DNA of 64,000 bases from NCBI RefSeq assembly GCF_900116295.1, contig NZ_FPAF01000009.1:1-64000 (forward strand), read 5' to 3'. Under the pieces are notes generated by a model that worked only from the letters and a program-made list of their open reading frames with translations, made no database searches and was not told where the DNA came from. Made by a program: the position numbers and the translations under genes. This document shows positions 1 through 8,600 of the stretch, one piece after another. This DNA comes from Bacillus sp. 103mf. GTDB lineage: Bacteria; Bacillota; Bacilli; Bacillales; Bacillaceae_G. Positions within the stretch are counted from its first letter, which is position 1. Every line of letters starts with the position of its first letter.

Positions 1-1
1 A

Positions 2-77
<76 letters not shown>

Positions 78-87
78 TGTAAGTTTC

Positions 88-171
88 GGAGGGGTAGCGA
101 AGTGGCTAAACGCGGCGGACTGTAAATCCGCTCCTTCGGGTTCGGCAGTTCGAATCTGCCCCCCTCCACCA
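88..171 (+). tRNA. tRNA-Tyr (GTA)
   Basis: This is a long-variable-arm tRNA (84 nt with CCA). The acceptor stem GGAGGGG pairs with CCCCTCC and the anticodon in GACTGTAAATC is GTA. The extra arm CTCCTTCGGG matches class II tRNA-Tyr of Bacillus. Confidence 0.96.
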
Positions 172-185
172 TTTATATTTTATAT

Positions 186-259
186 AGGGGCATAGTTTAA
201 CGGTAGAACAGAGGTCTCCAAAACCTCCGGTGTGGGTTCGATTCCTACTGCCCCTGCCA
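186..259 (+). tRNA. tRNA-Trp (CCA)
   Basis: Acceptor stem AGGGGCA/TGCCCCT, discriminator G, encoded CCA. The anticodon loop CTCCAAA gives CCA, reading the Trp codon UGG. Confidence 0.96.
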
Positions 260-268
260 ACACAGCAT

Positions 269-345
269 GGCGGCTGTGGCGAAGTGGTTAACGCATCGGA
301 TTGTGGCTCCGACATTCGTGGGTTCGATTCCCATCAGTCGCCCCA
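269..345 (+). tRNA. tRNA-His (GTG)
   Basis: The anticodon in ATTGTGGCT is GTG. The gene shows the histidine-specific extra G at -1, which pairs with C73 before the encoded CCA. Confidence 0.96.
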
Positions 346-459
346 TTTTTAAATATAACTTTACAAAACAAATTGATTGTGATAATATACTAAATGTCCG
401 GTTCGGATATTTTAAGGAATAAAACAATTAATGCATCATATAATGTATTAATCACTCGG

Positions 460-534
460 TGGGCTATAGCCAAGCGGTAAGGCAACGGACTTTGACTCCG
501 TCATGCGCTGGTTCGAATCCAGCTAGCCCAGCCA
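460..534 (+). tRNA. tRNA-Gln (TTG)
   Basis: Acceptor stem TGGGCTA/TAGCCCA, encoded CCA, anticodon loop CTTTGAC giving TTG. It is separated from tRNA-His by about 115 bp of A+T-rich DNA, the largest gap in the array. Confidence 0.96.
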
Positions 535-539
535 TTTTT

Positions 540-614
540 GCGGAAGTAGTTCAGTGGTAGAATACAACCTTGCCAAGGTTGGGGTCGCGGGTTCGAATCC
601 CGTCTTCCGCTCCA
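540..614 (+). tRNA. tRNA-Gly (GCC)
   Basis: Acceptor stem GCGGAAG/CTTCCGC with encoded CCA; anticodon loop TTGCCAA gives GCC. A second glycine tRNA with anticodon TCC lies alone at 2721-2794. Confidence 0.96.
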
Positions 615-624
615 AATTTAATAT

Positions 625-698
<74 letters not shown>

Positions 699-704
699 TA
701 TTAT

Positions 705-786
705 GCCGATGTGGCGGAATTGGCAGACGCGCACGACTCAAAATCGTGTTCCTTCTGGAGTGTCGGTTCGACCCCGACCATCGGTA
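705..786 (+). tRNA. tRNA-Leu (CAA), no encoded CCA
   Basis: This is a class II tRNA with acceptor stem GCCGATG/CATCGGT and discriminator A786. The anticodon loop CTCAAAA gives CAA, reading UUG. The discriminator is followed by CTG rather than CCA, unlike the seven preceding tRNAs, so the CCA end must be added by the CCA-adding enzyme. Confidence 0.94.
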
Positions 787-794
787 CTGTTTAG

Positions 795-816
795 ACGAGG
801 TTACTCGTTTTTTTTT
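795..816 (+). terminator. tRNA array terminator
   Basis: The stem ACGAG-GTTA-CTCGT is followed by nine T. It lies 8 bp after the last tRNA, so it should end the array transcript. Confidence 0.75.
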
Positions 817-842
817 ATGAACGTAAATAAATCGATTATATT

Positions 843-877
843 AAGCGTTTTCTACTGTAGTAGAAGGCGCTTTTTTC
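843..877 (+). terminator. Second, stronger terminator after tRNA array
   Basis: A long hairpin, AAGCG..TTCTAC-TGTA-GTAGAA..CGCTT, is followed by TTTTTT. It probably backs up the shorter hairpin at 795-816. Confidence 0.8.
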
Positions 878-992
878 TTTCTAGTCCTTAAAATTACAAA
901 TTTGTAAGGAAGTTGTAAGAGAAATCAATTGGATATTTTTAAAAAGAAAGGTATTCTTAAATTAAGAGTAATGAATGTTGAAAGGAATGGGG

Positions 993-1766
993 GTGTCTGT
1001 TGTGAAGGAACGAACAGCATATCGCACTTTGCATCATAATATTTCTTTAACTCCGATAGCAAAGATTTTTTATAAAGCCCTTATATTATTATTATTGCTA
1101 AGTTGTATGCTAGTGTTTGCTGGAAATAAAATGATTGAAAGTAAGGATATAAGTAAATTGACAGTACCTGCTCAATTTGAGTTACCAGAGCAATTAGGGA
1201 ATGCATTTATCGCAACTGAGGATAAGAGGTTCTATCATCATAATGGATTAGATTATATTGCAATTGTTAGAGCTACAGTAGAAAATATAAAGGCTGGTGG
1301 TGTTGTACAAGGTGGCAGTACAATTACTCAGCAACTTGCAAAAAATGTTTTTTTAACAAGTGACCGAACATTTTCTCGTAAATGGAATGAAGTTTTCTAT
1401 GCAAAAAAAATAGAGCGAACATTTACGAAAAATGAGATTTTAAAACTTTATGTAAGCAATATTTATTATGGAGAAGGAGCATGGGGCATTGAGAAAGCTG
1501 CGAAACTTTATTTTGATAAGCAGGTAGATCAATTAACATTAAGTGAAAGTGCTATGCTAGCGGCCGTTGTGAAAGCACCAGCTTATTATTCTCCAATACA
1601 AAATTATGATAAGGCTGTAGAAAGACGTAATATTGTATTGAAGCTCATGGAGCGAGAAGGATATATTACTCATGCTGAATATGTACAAGCTGCAAGTGAA
1701 AAGCTTGTTATTCGTCATGACATTCCTAATAATCAACCAGCAGAGCGTGTGAAAGCTGTGAGTTAA
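993..1766 (+). CDS. Monofunctional peptidoglycan glycosyltransferase (GT51)
   Basis: Likely polymerises lipid II into glycan strands at the outer face of the membrane. One N-terminal membrane anchor (about residues 27-44) is followed by a single GT51 domain. Visible motifs are TEDKRFYHHNGLDY with catalytic Glu76, GGSTITQQLAKN, and KWNEVFYAKKIE with the second Glu133 (GTG993 numbering). At 257 aa it is far shorter than class A PBPs and has no transpeptidase domain, so it is a monofunctional MtgA-type enzyme. GTG993 is chosen because AAGGA lies 6 bp upstream; ATG975 and GTG1002 are alternatives. It appears monocistronic. The family call is sure; the physiological role is inferred. Confidence 0.9.
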   Translation: MSVVKERTAYRTLHHNISLTPIAKIFYKALILLLLLSCMLVFAGNKMIESKDISKLTVPAQFELPEQLGNAFIATEDKRFYHHNGLDYIAIVRATVENIKAGGVVQGGSTITQQLAKNVFLTSDRTFSRKWNEVFYAKKIERTFTKNEILKLYVSNIYYGEGAWGIEKAAKLYFDKQVDQLTLSESAMLAAVVKAPAYYSPIQNYDKAVERRNIVLKLMEREGYITHAEYVQAASEKLVIRHDIPNNQPAERVKAVS

Positions 1767-1956
1767 GAGTAAGTTCAAAAGAACTTACTCTTTTTATGTG
1801 AATGAATAGAAACGAATTGAGACACAATATTGTCACATTTGTTTGATTTTGCTTATTTTATGAGCTACTTCAATGGACTGTTTATATGAGAATTGATATC
1901 ATAAATATTGTATGTATAGTGGCATACAAAGAATAAAACATTAAAGAGGAATGTAT

Positions 1957-2607
1957 ATGAAGTCAAAAAATATTATGATTCTCGGTGTTATTTTTTCTGT
2001 TGCAGTGCTTATTGTAATTGGGACAATTGTATATAGTCTTGTGAACGATAAGAAGGAAAAAGGAAAAGATACGTTTTTATATGGCACGCAGCAATCTTTA
2101 GGAGAGAAAGATGCTACGATTCATATTGTTGAATTTGGAGATTTTAAATGTCCAGCTTGTCGTACATGGGATGTAACTGTATTACCACGCTTAAAGGAAG
2201 AGTATATTAATAAAGGAAAAGTTCAGCTTCATTTTATTAATTTTCCTTTTATTGGGAAAGACTCTGATTTAGGCGCAGCAGCTGGAGAAGCGATTTATAA
2301 GCAAGATCCAAAAGCTTTCTGGACGTTCTATGATGAAATATATCAAAATCAAAAGAATGAAAAAGAAGAGTGGATTACAGAGGCTTTAGTAGTAGATATA
2401 GTAAAGCAAAAGCTACCTACTATCGATGTAGAGAAGTTTAAAAAGGATTTAAAGAGTAAGGAAATAAAAGATAAAGTACAGAAAGATTTTGACCTTGCTC
2501 AAAAATTAAAAGTACAAGGTGCACCATCTATATATATAAATGGTAAACTTGTTAATCCAGATTATGATAGTATTAAGGCGGCAATTGATAAAGTTACGAA
2601 AAAGTGA
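1957..2607 (+). CDS. DsbA-family thiol-disulfide oxidoreductase, BdbD-like
   Basis: A predicted membrane-anchored, extracytoplasmic thioredoxin-fold protein that introduces disulfides into exported proteins. It has an N-terminal transmembrane segment (about residues 6-28), the active-site motif CPAC at Cys65-Cys68 (GDFKCPACRTWD) and the cis-Pro loop VQGAPSIYING near the C-terminus. The length, 216 aa, is usual for BdbD. ATG1957 is preferred over ATG1951 because AAGAGG sits 7 bp before it and would abut ATG1951. No BdbC-type DsbB partner gene is adjacent, so the reoxidising partner must be elsewhere. Confidence 0.9.
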   Translation: MKSKNIMILGVIFSVAVLIVIGTIVYSLVNDKKEKGKDTFLYGTQQSLGEKDATIHIVEFGDFKCPACRTWDVTVLPRLKEEYINKGKVQLHFINFPFIGKDSDLGAAAGEAIYKQDPKAFWTFYDEIYQNQKNEKEEWITEALVVDIVKQKLPTIDVEKFKKDLKSKEIKDKVQKDFDLAQKLKVQGAPSIYINGKLVNPDYDSIKAAIDKVTKK

Positions 2608-2629
2608 TGAGATATTCATCACTTTTTCG
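2599..2629 (+). terminator. Terminator after bdbD-like gene
   Basis: The palindrome AAAAGTGATGA-GATAT-TCATCACTTTTT begins at the stop codon. The arms have A and T runs, so it could work in both directions. Confidence 0.8.
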
Positions 2630-2720
2630 ACTTTTTTCGATAAAATTATTGCACCGCCTTATATTACATGCTATACTTCTTAACATAAGTTAACCAAAAA
2701 TTAATATTTTCTTCATATTT

Positions 2721-2794
2721 GCGGGTGTAGTTTAGTGGTAAAACAAGAGCCTTCCAAGCTCTGGTCGAGAGTTCGATTCTCTTCACCCGCTCCA
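2721..2794 (+). tRNA. tRNA-Gly (TCC)
   Basis: Acceptor stem GCGGGTG/CACCCGC with encoded CCA; anticodon loop CTTCCAA gives TCC, reading GGA/GGG. This is a solitary tRNA gene outside the main array. Confidence 0.95.
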
Positions 2795-2828
2795 GAAATT
2801 ATTTCGTATTTTTATAATCATTGTGATC

Positions 2829-2875
2829 AACGCAGTGTTTCGTTTCTTAGATAAACGAGGCATTGCGTTTTTTTA
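2829..2875 (+). terminator. Terminator after tRNA-Gly
   Basis: The imperfect hairpin AACGCAGTG..CGTTT - AAACGAGG..CATTGCGTT is followed by seven T, 35 bp after the tRNA. Confidence 0.75.
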
Positions 2876-3018
2876 TGTTTCGAGTGCATGGATATATGTA
2901 AAAATAGTAATGTGTAATTCGTTATGATATATTGCAAATGCTTTTGACTAATGAGTAATGGAAGTAAAATGACTGCTTGTGAAATAAAATAAATATGCAT
3001 GTTATAAGGAGAGTAAAT

Positions 3019-4158
3019 GTGAATTTTGAACAATTAAAACAAGATGTTATTGCGTATAGTAAAACAATTGGTATTGATAAGATAGGGTTTGCGAGTGCCA
3101 CGCCATTTGAGGAATTAAAGCAACGTCTTATTCAGCAGCAACAATTAGGATATCAATCCGGTTTTGAAGAATCGGATATAGAAAAGAGAACGAATCCGGA
3201 ATTGTTATTGCCAGGTGCAAAATCAATTATTGCTATTGCATTGGCGTATCCTTCGAAGTTAAAAAATGCACCACAAAGCAAACGAGGAGAGAGACGAGGG
3301 ATTTTTTGCCGTGCTTCTTGGGGACAAGATTATCATCTTGTTTTGCGTGATCGTTTAGAGAAGCTGGAGGCATATTTAATTGAACGTTTACCCAATATAG
3401 AAGTCAAATCTATGGTAGATACGGGAGAATTAAGCGACCGTGCTGTTTCAGAGCGAGCAGGCATTGGATGGAGCGGAAAGAACTGTTCCATTATTACGCC
3501 GGAATTTGGTTCGTATGTTTATTTGGGCGAGATGATTACAAATATTCCTTTTCCACCAGATACTCCAATTGAAGATCAGTGCGGGAGCTGTACAAAGTGT
3601 ATTGATGTTTGTCCGACAGGGGCGCTTGTCCAAGGCGGACAATTAAATTCTCAAAAATGTATTGCGTTTTTAACGCAAACGAAAGGATTTCTTCCGGAAG
3701 AATATCGAGACAAGATTGGAAATCGCATTTACGGATGCGATACGTGCCAAACTGTTTGTCCGAAAAACAAAGGGATAGATTTTCATAATCATCCAGAAAT
3801 GGAACCTGACCCTGAACTTGTAAAGCCGCTATTAAAACCCCTTCTGACCATTAGTAATCGCGATTTTAAAGAAAAGTATGGAATCATGTCTGGATCGTGG
3901 CGAGGGAAAAAGCCGTTACAACGAAATGCAATCTTGGCACTGGCTCATTTTAAAGACGAAACGGCCATTCCTGATTTAATTGCTGTAATGAAAGAAGATC
4001 CTCGTCCTGTTATTCGCGGCACAGCGGCATGGGCATTAGGAAAAATTGGCGGAGAAGGGGTGCAAGAGGCGATTGAAAAAACGAAAGAGCGGGAAAAAGA
4101 TGAAGAAGTGCTTCATGAGATGAATCGTGGCCTTGAACTATTAGCTAAGAAAAAATAG
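3019..4158 (+). CDS. queG: Epoxyqueuosine reductase QueG
   Basis: Last step of queuosine synthesis: a cobalamin-dependent, iron-sulfur enzyme that reduces epoxyqueuosine in tRNA to queuosine. The N-terminal catalytic half contains the conserved VDTGELSDR segment with Asp134. Two 4Fe-4S sets follow: CGSCTKCIDVCPTGAL (Cys188/191/194/198) and Cys214 with YGCDTCQTVCPKN (Cys240/243/247). The C-terminus carries HEAT-like repeats (GTAAWALGKIGGEG). The 379-aa length is typical. GTG3019 is chosen because AAGGAGAG lies about 6 bp upstream; the in-frame ATG2995 lacks a ribosome site. Confidence 0.95.
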   Translation: MNFEQLKQDVIAYSKTIGIDKIGFASATPFEELKQRLIQQQQLGYQSGFEESDIEKRTNPELLLPGAKSIIAIALAYPSKLKNAPQSKRGERRGIFCRASWGQDYHLVLRDRLEKLEAYLIERLPNIEVKSMVDTGELSDRAVSERAGIGWSGKNCSIITPEFGSYVYLGEMITNIPFPPDTPIEDQCGSCTKCIDVCPTGALVQGGQLNSQKCIAFLTQTKGFLPEEYRDKIGNRIYGCDTCQTVCPKNKGIDFHNHPEMEPDPELVKPLLKPLLTISNRDFKEKYGIMSGSWRGKKPLQRNAILALAHFKDETAIPDLIAVMKEDPRPVIRGTAAWALGKIGGEGVQEAIEKTKEREKDEEVLHEMNRGLELLAKKK

Positions 4159-4207
4159 CAGATTATCCTTCAGTCCCTCATATTGTAATAAGGGGAGGGG
4201 AGACTCT

Positions 4208-5104
4208 ATGTCTGTAAAACAGCATCTTCAACAGTGTCTGCAAAGGAAATTGGATTATATAACAAATAAACGTATGAATGAAGCAGAAATTTCAGATGAA
4301 ATTGTTGACATGTTACACCGTAAAAAGAAGCTCTGTAAAAGACGTAATGCTGAGATTGTAAAAAGCAATGCTAACGTATCTTTTCTTAGACAGTTAAAAG
4401 GTGTGAACTATGATGAAGTAGATTATCAAATTCATTTTCAGTATTTTATTCGTCATCATCATTTATTTTATGTAGAGGAAGAACAAATGGAGAGGCGTTT
4501 ACGATTAGAAGATGGATGTATTAAGCAAGATATAGCAATTGGAACGCCGATAGATGAACAGAAAGTTGGAACGTTAGAACGTGAAGTAACAAAGGGAAAA
4601 GGACAATATATTCCATACAGTTATAATCGCTTAGAGGCAGTGAAATATGCAGAGCGGTGGTGGGATGATCGGAATCCAGCTTATCAGAACTTCCAAGATA
4701 ATTGTACAAATTTTATTTCGCAATGTCTGCATGCTGGTGAAACACCAATGACTGGATATCCGAATATTCGCAGTGGATGGTGGCAGCAAAATCGCCAATG
4801 GAGCTGGAGCTGGGCGGTAGCTCATTCTTTTCATTGGTACTTATCAAGTGATTCTCTAGGACTTCGAGCAAAGCAAGTTGAGAAGCCACAGGATCTAATG
4901 CTTGGAGATATCATTGTATATGATTTTGAAAATGATGGCAGATGGAATCATACGACAATTGTCGTGGCAAAGGATGCTAATGGTATGCCTCTTGTAAATG
5001 CACATTCTGCCAATAGTCGCAGACGTTATTGGGATTATGAAGATTCAAGTAAGTATACACCGCAAATGAAATATAAGTTTTTTCATATTCTTGATAATGA
5101 CTAG
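4208..5104 (+). CDS. Putative amidase-domain protein (amidase_6 type)
   Basis: A 298-aa protein with a unique helical N-terminal half (1-130) and a C-terminal NlpC/P60-like amidase domain. The domain begins at YNRLEAVKYAERWW and has candidate catalytic Cys166 in DNCTNFISQ and His in WNHTTIVV. Related B. cereus-group and B. subtilis proteins are annotated as putative amidases of unknown substrate. There is no signal peptide or membrane segment, so the protein is probably cytoplasmic or engulfed in the spore/forespore. It lies 49 bp after queG with its own GGGGAGGGGAG site and could be cotranscribed with queG and trmL. The domain call is good; the substrate is unknown. Confidence 0.8.
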   Translation: MSVKQHLQQCLQRKLDYITNKRMNEAEISDEIVDMLHRKKKLCKRRNAEIVKSNANVSFLRQLKGVNYDEVDYQIHFQYFIRHHHLFYVEEEQMERRLRLEDGCIKQDIAIGTPIDEQKVGTLEREVTKGKGQYIPYSYNRLEAVKYAERWWDDRNPAYQNFQDNCTNFISQCLHAGETPMTGYPNIRSGWWQQNRQWSWSWAVAHSFHWYLSSDSLGLRAKQVEKPQDLMLGDIIVYDFENDGRWNHTTIVVAKDANGMPLVNAHSANSRRRYWDYEDSSKYTPQMKYKFFHILDND

Positions 5105-5159
5105 AGATTTTTTATCCAAGTGGTATAATACGTAGTAGAAAAAGATTGAGGTGAACATT

Positions 5160-5648
5160 GTGGGAATACATGTTGTTTTATATCAACCAGAAATTCCAGC
5201 GAATACAGGTAATATTGCGCGTAGTTGTGCAGCAACAGGTGCAGAATTACACTTAATTAGACCGCTTGGATTTTCTACTGACGATAAAGCGTTAAAGCGT
5301 GCTGGATTAGATTATTGGGAACACGTAAAAATTACGTATTATGACTCTATTGAGGAATTTTATGAGAAAAATGAAAATGGTGAGTTTTTCTACTTAACAA
5401 AGTATGGAGAGAAAGCACACACAACATTTGATTATAGCAACGTAGAAAAAGATTATTATTTTGTATTTGGAAGAGAAACAAATGGTCTTCCAGCAAATGT
5501 TATTGAACATAATTTTGATCGTTGCTTACGCATTCCAATGACTGATAAAGTTCGTTCTTTAAACTTATCTAATACTGCCGCTATTTTAATTTATGAGGCA
5601 TTACGTCAACAAAATTATCCAGGATTAGATGTAGAAATTGTTTATTAA
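5160..5648 (+). CDS. trmL: tRNA (cytidine/uridine-34 2'-O)-methyltransferase TrmL
   Basis: SPOUT-class methyltransferase that 2'-O-methylates the wobble nucleotide of tRNA-Leu species using SAM. Characteristic motifs are PEIPANTGNIARSC, FGRETNGLP and the knot segment LNLSNTAAILIYEALRQ. The 162-aa size matches the YibK/CspR family. GTG5160 is preferred over GTG5151 because AGGTGA is positioned for it. It sits about 55 bp after the amidase gene and ends before a strong bidirectional hairpin. Confidence 0.93.
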   Translation: MGIHVVLYQPEIPANTGNIARSCAATGAELHLIRPLGFSTDDKALKRAGLDYWEHVKITYYDSIEEFYEKNENGEFFYLTKYGEKAHTTFDYSNVEKDYYFVFGRETNGLPANVIEHNFDRCLRIPMTDKVRSLNLSNTAAILIYEALRQQNYPGLDVEIVY

Positions 5649-5685
5649 AAGCTGTCATATGGAGAGACTTTATTTTATAACAGGT

Positions 5686-5717
5686 AAAAAGTGATGAGCA
5701 AGCTCATCACTTTTTAT
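5686..5717. terminator. Bidirectional terminator, trmL / 29-aa ORF
   Basis: AAAAAGTGATGAGC-AA-GCTCATCACTTTTT is a near-perfect 14-bp palindrome with A and T flanks. It closes trmL on the plus strand and the small minus-strand gene whose stop codon lies at its edge. Confidence 0.85.
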
Positions 5718-5803
5718 TTTGTTCTTGGTTTATCATTGTATCCTGATGTAAAAATAGCAGTAAGAAATGTGAGCATAACACCTAAAATTAATAAAAGCTT
5801 CAT
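5714..5803 (-). CDS. Small membrane peptide (29 aa), unrecognised
   Basis: The minus strand reads MKLLLILGVMLTFLTAIFTS followed by a short polar tail (GYNDKPRTK). A single hydrophobic helix spans residues 2-20. A GGGGGC stretch lies about 9 bp before the ATG, and the stop falls at the arm of the bidirectional terminator, which suggests a real convergent transcription unit. No function can be assigned. It could be a small membrane peptide or a spurious ORF. Confidence 0.5.
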   Translation of the reverse strand: MKLLLILGVMLTFLTAIFTSGYNDKPRTK

Positions 5804-5987
5804 GAGAATAGCCCCCATTCATATTTATCTCTATCATTTTTATTATATCGAATTTTCTATCAATTTAGGTAATAAACTTTATAAAAGTTTGTGTATGATT
5901 TCATTTTGATTCGTATGAATGTTTAAGGACATCCTCGCATACTTTTATAATAATCCGCTTGAACAAGGAGATGGGGGAGGAGCTATA

Positions 5988-7883
5988 ATGGATATTTTAA
6001 AGAAAATCGAACAGCACCGGGAAGCAGAAGAGCGTTTAAAGTGGGAAGGGACATTTGCTGACTATTTAGAAATTCTAAAAGAAAGACCATGGGTAGCACA
6101 AACAGCGCATTCTCGTATTTATAATATGATAAAGGATGCTGGAATTGAAGAAGTAGATGGCAGAAGAAAATATAATTTCTTCAGTAATCAATTATTTGGG
6201 TTAGAAGAAGCATTAGAACGTCTTGTAGAAGAATATTTTCATCCATCTGCAAAACGATTAGACGTAAGAAAACGAATTTTATTATTAATGGGACCAGTTA
6301 GCGGCGGGAAATCTACATTAGTTACAATGTTAAAGCGTGGATTAGAGGCATATTCACATACTGATCGCGGTTCGGTTTTTGCAATAAAGGGTTGCCCCAT
6401 GCATGAAGATCCGCTTCATCTTATTCCGCATCATTTACGTGATGATTTTTATGCAGAGTATGGAGTGCGGATTGAAGGGAATTTATCACCACTAAACTTA
6501 ATGCGTTTAGAAAAAGAGTACGGCGGCAGAATTGAAGATGTAATTGTCGAGCGTATTTTCTTCTCGGAAGATCGGAGAACGGGGATTGGAACATTTAGTC
6601 CATCTGATCCGAAATCACAAGATATTGCTGATTTAACAGGTAGTATCGATTTTTCTACTATTGCTGAATATGGTTCAGAATCTGATCCGCGTGCTTACCG
6701 TTTTGACGGGGAGTTAAATAAAGCAAACCGCGGAATGATGGAATTTCAAGAGATGTTAAAATGTGATGAAAAATTTTTATGGCATTTATTATCACTAACG
6801 CAAGAAGGAAATTTTAAAGCAGGTCGATTTGCATTAATCTCCGCAGATGAGCTAATTGTTGCTCATACGAATGAAACAGAATATCGTTCCTTTATTTCTA
6901 ATAAGAAAAATGAAGCACTTCATTCACGGATTATTGTAATGCCAATTCCATATAATTTACGGGTAAGTGAAGAAGAGCATATTTATGAGAAGATGATTCA
7001 TGAAAGTGATGTTTCTGATGTGCATATTGCACCGCATACATTTCGCGTTGCAGCGACGTTTACAATTTTAACGCGCTTAAAAGATCCGAAGCGGCCAGAC
7101 ATCGATTTAATTAAGAAAATGCGTTTATATGATGGTGAGATGGTGGAAGGATACAATTCTATTGATGTAGAAGAATTACAGCGGGAATATCAAGATGAAG
7201 GTATGAGTGGAATTGACCCGCGTTATGTAATAAACCGTATTTCTTCTACGATTATTCGTAAAGAAGTAGCGTCAATTAATGCCTTAGATGTATTACGTTC
7301 TTTAAAGGATGGATTAGATCAACATCCATCCATTAGTAATGAAGATCGTGAACGCTACATGAATTTCATTTCATTAGCGCGTAAAGAGTATGATGAAATT
7401 GCGAAGAAAGAAGTACAAAAAGCGTTTGTATATTCATATGAAGAATCAGCGAAGACACTTATGGATAATTATTTAGATAACGTAGAAGCATATTGCAATA
7501 AGTCGAAACTGCGTGACCCGTTAACTGGAGAAGAAATGAGTCCTGATGAAAAACTTATGCGTTCTATTGAAGAACAAATTGGTATTTCTGAAAACGCGAA
7601 GAAAGCGTTCCGTGAAGAAATTTTAATTCGTATTTCTGCATATGCTCGCAAAGGGAAGCGGTTTGATTATAATTCGCATGAACGTCTTCGCGAGGCAATT
7701 CAGAAGAAGTTATTCGCTGATTTGAAGGATGTTGTCAAAATTACGACGTCAACGAAAACACCGGATGAGAATCAATTGAAGAAAATTAATGATGTTGTGG
7801 CGCGATTAATTGATGAACATGGTTACAACTCCACATCTGCAAACGAATTGCTCCGTTATGTAGGTAGTTTATTAAATCGATAA
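5988..7883 (+). CDS. prkA: PrkA serine protein kinase / AAA+ sporulation protein
   Basis: PrkA family protein (631 aa, the same length as the B. subtilis protein). It has an N-terminal AAA+ domain with Walker A GPVSGGKST, and a C-terminal region resembling PrkA kinase/lid domains. In Bacillus it is made during sporulation and functionally linked to YhbH and SpoVR (the yeaG-yeaH-ycgB set in enterobacteria). Reported activities include protein kinase and Lon-like protease, so the biochemical role is unsettled. ATG5988 has a very strong GGGGGAGGAG site; the longer in-frame ORF from 5919 lacks support. yhbH follows after about 0.7 kb that contains two bcr repeats. Confidence 0.95.
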   Translation: MDILKKIEQHREAEERLKWEGTFADYLEILKERPWVAQTAHSRIYNMIKDAGIEEVDGRRKYNFFSNQLFGLEEALERLVEEYFHPSAKRLDVRKRILLLMGPVSGGKSTLVTMLKRGLEAYSHTDRGSVFAIKGCPMHEDPLHLIPHHLRDDFYAEYGVRIEGNLSPLNLMRLEKEYGGRIEDVIVERIFFSEDRRTGIGTFSPSDPKSQDIADLTGSIDFSTIAEYGSESDPRAYRFDGELNKANRGMMEFQEMLKCDEKFLWHLLSLTQEGNFKAGRFALISADELIVAHTNETEYRSFISNKKNEALHSRIIVMPIPYNLRVSEEEHIYEKMIHESDVSDVHIAPHTFRVAATFTILTRLKDPKRPDIDLIKKMRLYDGEMVEGYNSIDVEELQREYQDEGMSGIDPRYVINRISSTIIRKEVASINALDVLRSLKDGLDQHPSISNEDRERYMNFISLARKEYDEIAKKEVQKAFVYSYEESAKTLMDNYLDNVEAYCNKSKLRDPLTGEEMSPDEKLMRSIEEQIGISENAKKAFREEILIRISAYARKGKRFDYNSHERLREAIQKKLFADLKDVVKITTSTKTPDENQLKKINDVVARLIDEHGYNSTSANELLRYVGSLLNR

Positions 7884-7904
7884 TAAGCATGGTTGTAGAA
7901 AAAG

Positions 7905-7938
7905 AAAAGCTGTCTCTTATTTGAGGCAGTTTTTTTGT
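7905..7938 (+). terminator. prkA terminator
   Basis: The hairpin CTGTCTC-TTATT-TGAGGCAG with a G-T pair is followed by seven T, about 25 bp after the prkA stop. Confidence 0.75.
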
Positions 7939-7947
7939 ATCTTTTGT

Positions 7948-8125
7948 TCAACATATAAGTTACCGCTATGCAGAACAAAACATGCCCGCTACTTGCTTGC
8001 CCCCTTTGTTTAAAACATGGCAAGTGGCAGAAAAAGGCCCTGATCGCTTCTACACACGGCCAGATGCTCCCGCCCTCCTAAAAAGAAAGAGGTTTTATGC
8101 CGTTTTTCAACGTAACTTTATATAA
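7948..8125 (-). repeat. bcr-type repeat, copy A
   Basis: Shares the family core: a pyrimidine-rich end complementary to CTTTCTTTTTAGG, then GGCCAGATGCTC, GGCAGAAAAAGGCCCTG and TTTGTTTAAAACATGGCA. It is inverted relative to the copies at 22.2 and 33.3 kb. It ends in ACTTTATATA, which is shared with copy B as a TTTAT-type junction. Confidence 0.8.
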
Positions 8126-8320
8126 ATCCATTTTAATATTCCAACACATAAGTCGCTACTATGCAAAACACAATATGCTCTGCACTTGCTTGCTACCTTT
8201 GTTTAAAACATGGCAAGTGGTAGAAAAAGGCCCTGCCCGCTTCTATGCATGGCCAGACGCTCTCGTCCTCCCTAAAAAGAAAAGGTTTTTTATGCCGTTT
8301 TTAACTGGAATTTATATATA
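8117..8320 (-). repeat. bcr-type repeat, copy B
   Basis: Direct neighbour of copy A in the same orientation. It is bounded by CTTTATATAAA on the left and GAATTTATATATA on the right, as expected if the element sits between TTTAT duplications. The core again has GGCAAGTGGTAGAAAAAGGC and ATGCATGGCCAGACGCTC. Confidence 0.82.
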
Positions 8321-8600
8321 GGCAATGCTTGTCCACTATGAATAAATTAAAATGCAATCTTATGAATTTATTTGTCAATTATTTTCACAATGAGCATATG
8401 ATAGAGTAACCAACCATTCATACAGAAAAAAGTCAACACAATACAATATGTTGCCTAGCTGTAAAGTGTGCAACAATGCATTGTGTTTCTTTCTTAATTA
8501 TGGAAGTGTATTTCTTCGTTGCTTATGTTCTAACTAAGAAACTTATGTTTTAGGATGTATTTTAATGAAAGCATAAAAAACTATGTAAGGAGGGAAAGGA

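Noticed and set aside
8097-8321. 74-aa ORF between prkA and yhbH
   Set aside because: It lies wholly within bcr repeat copies, and similar ORFs appear in other copies by sequence identity, so it is not a gene.
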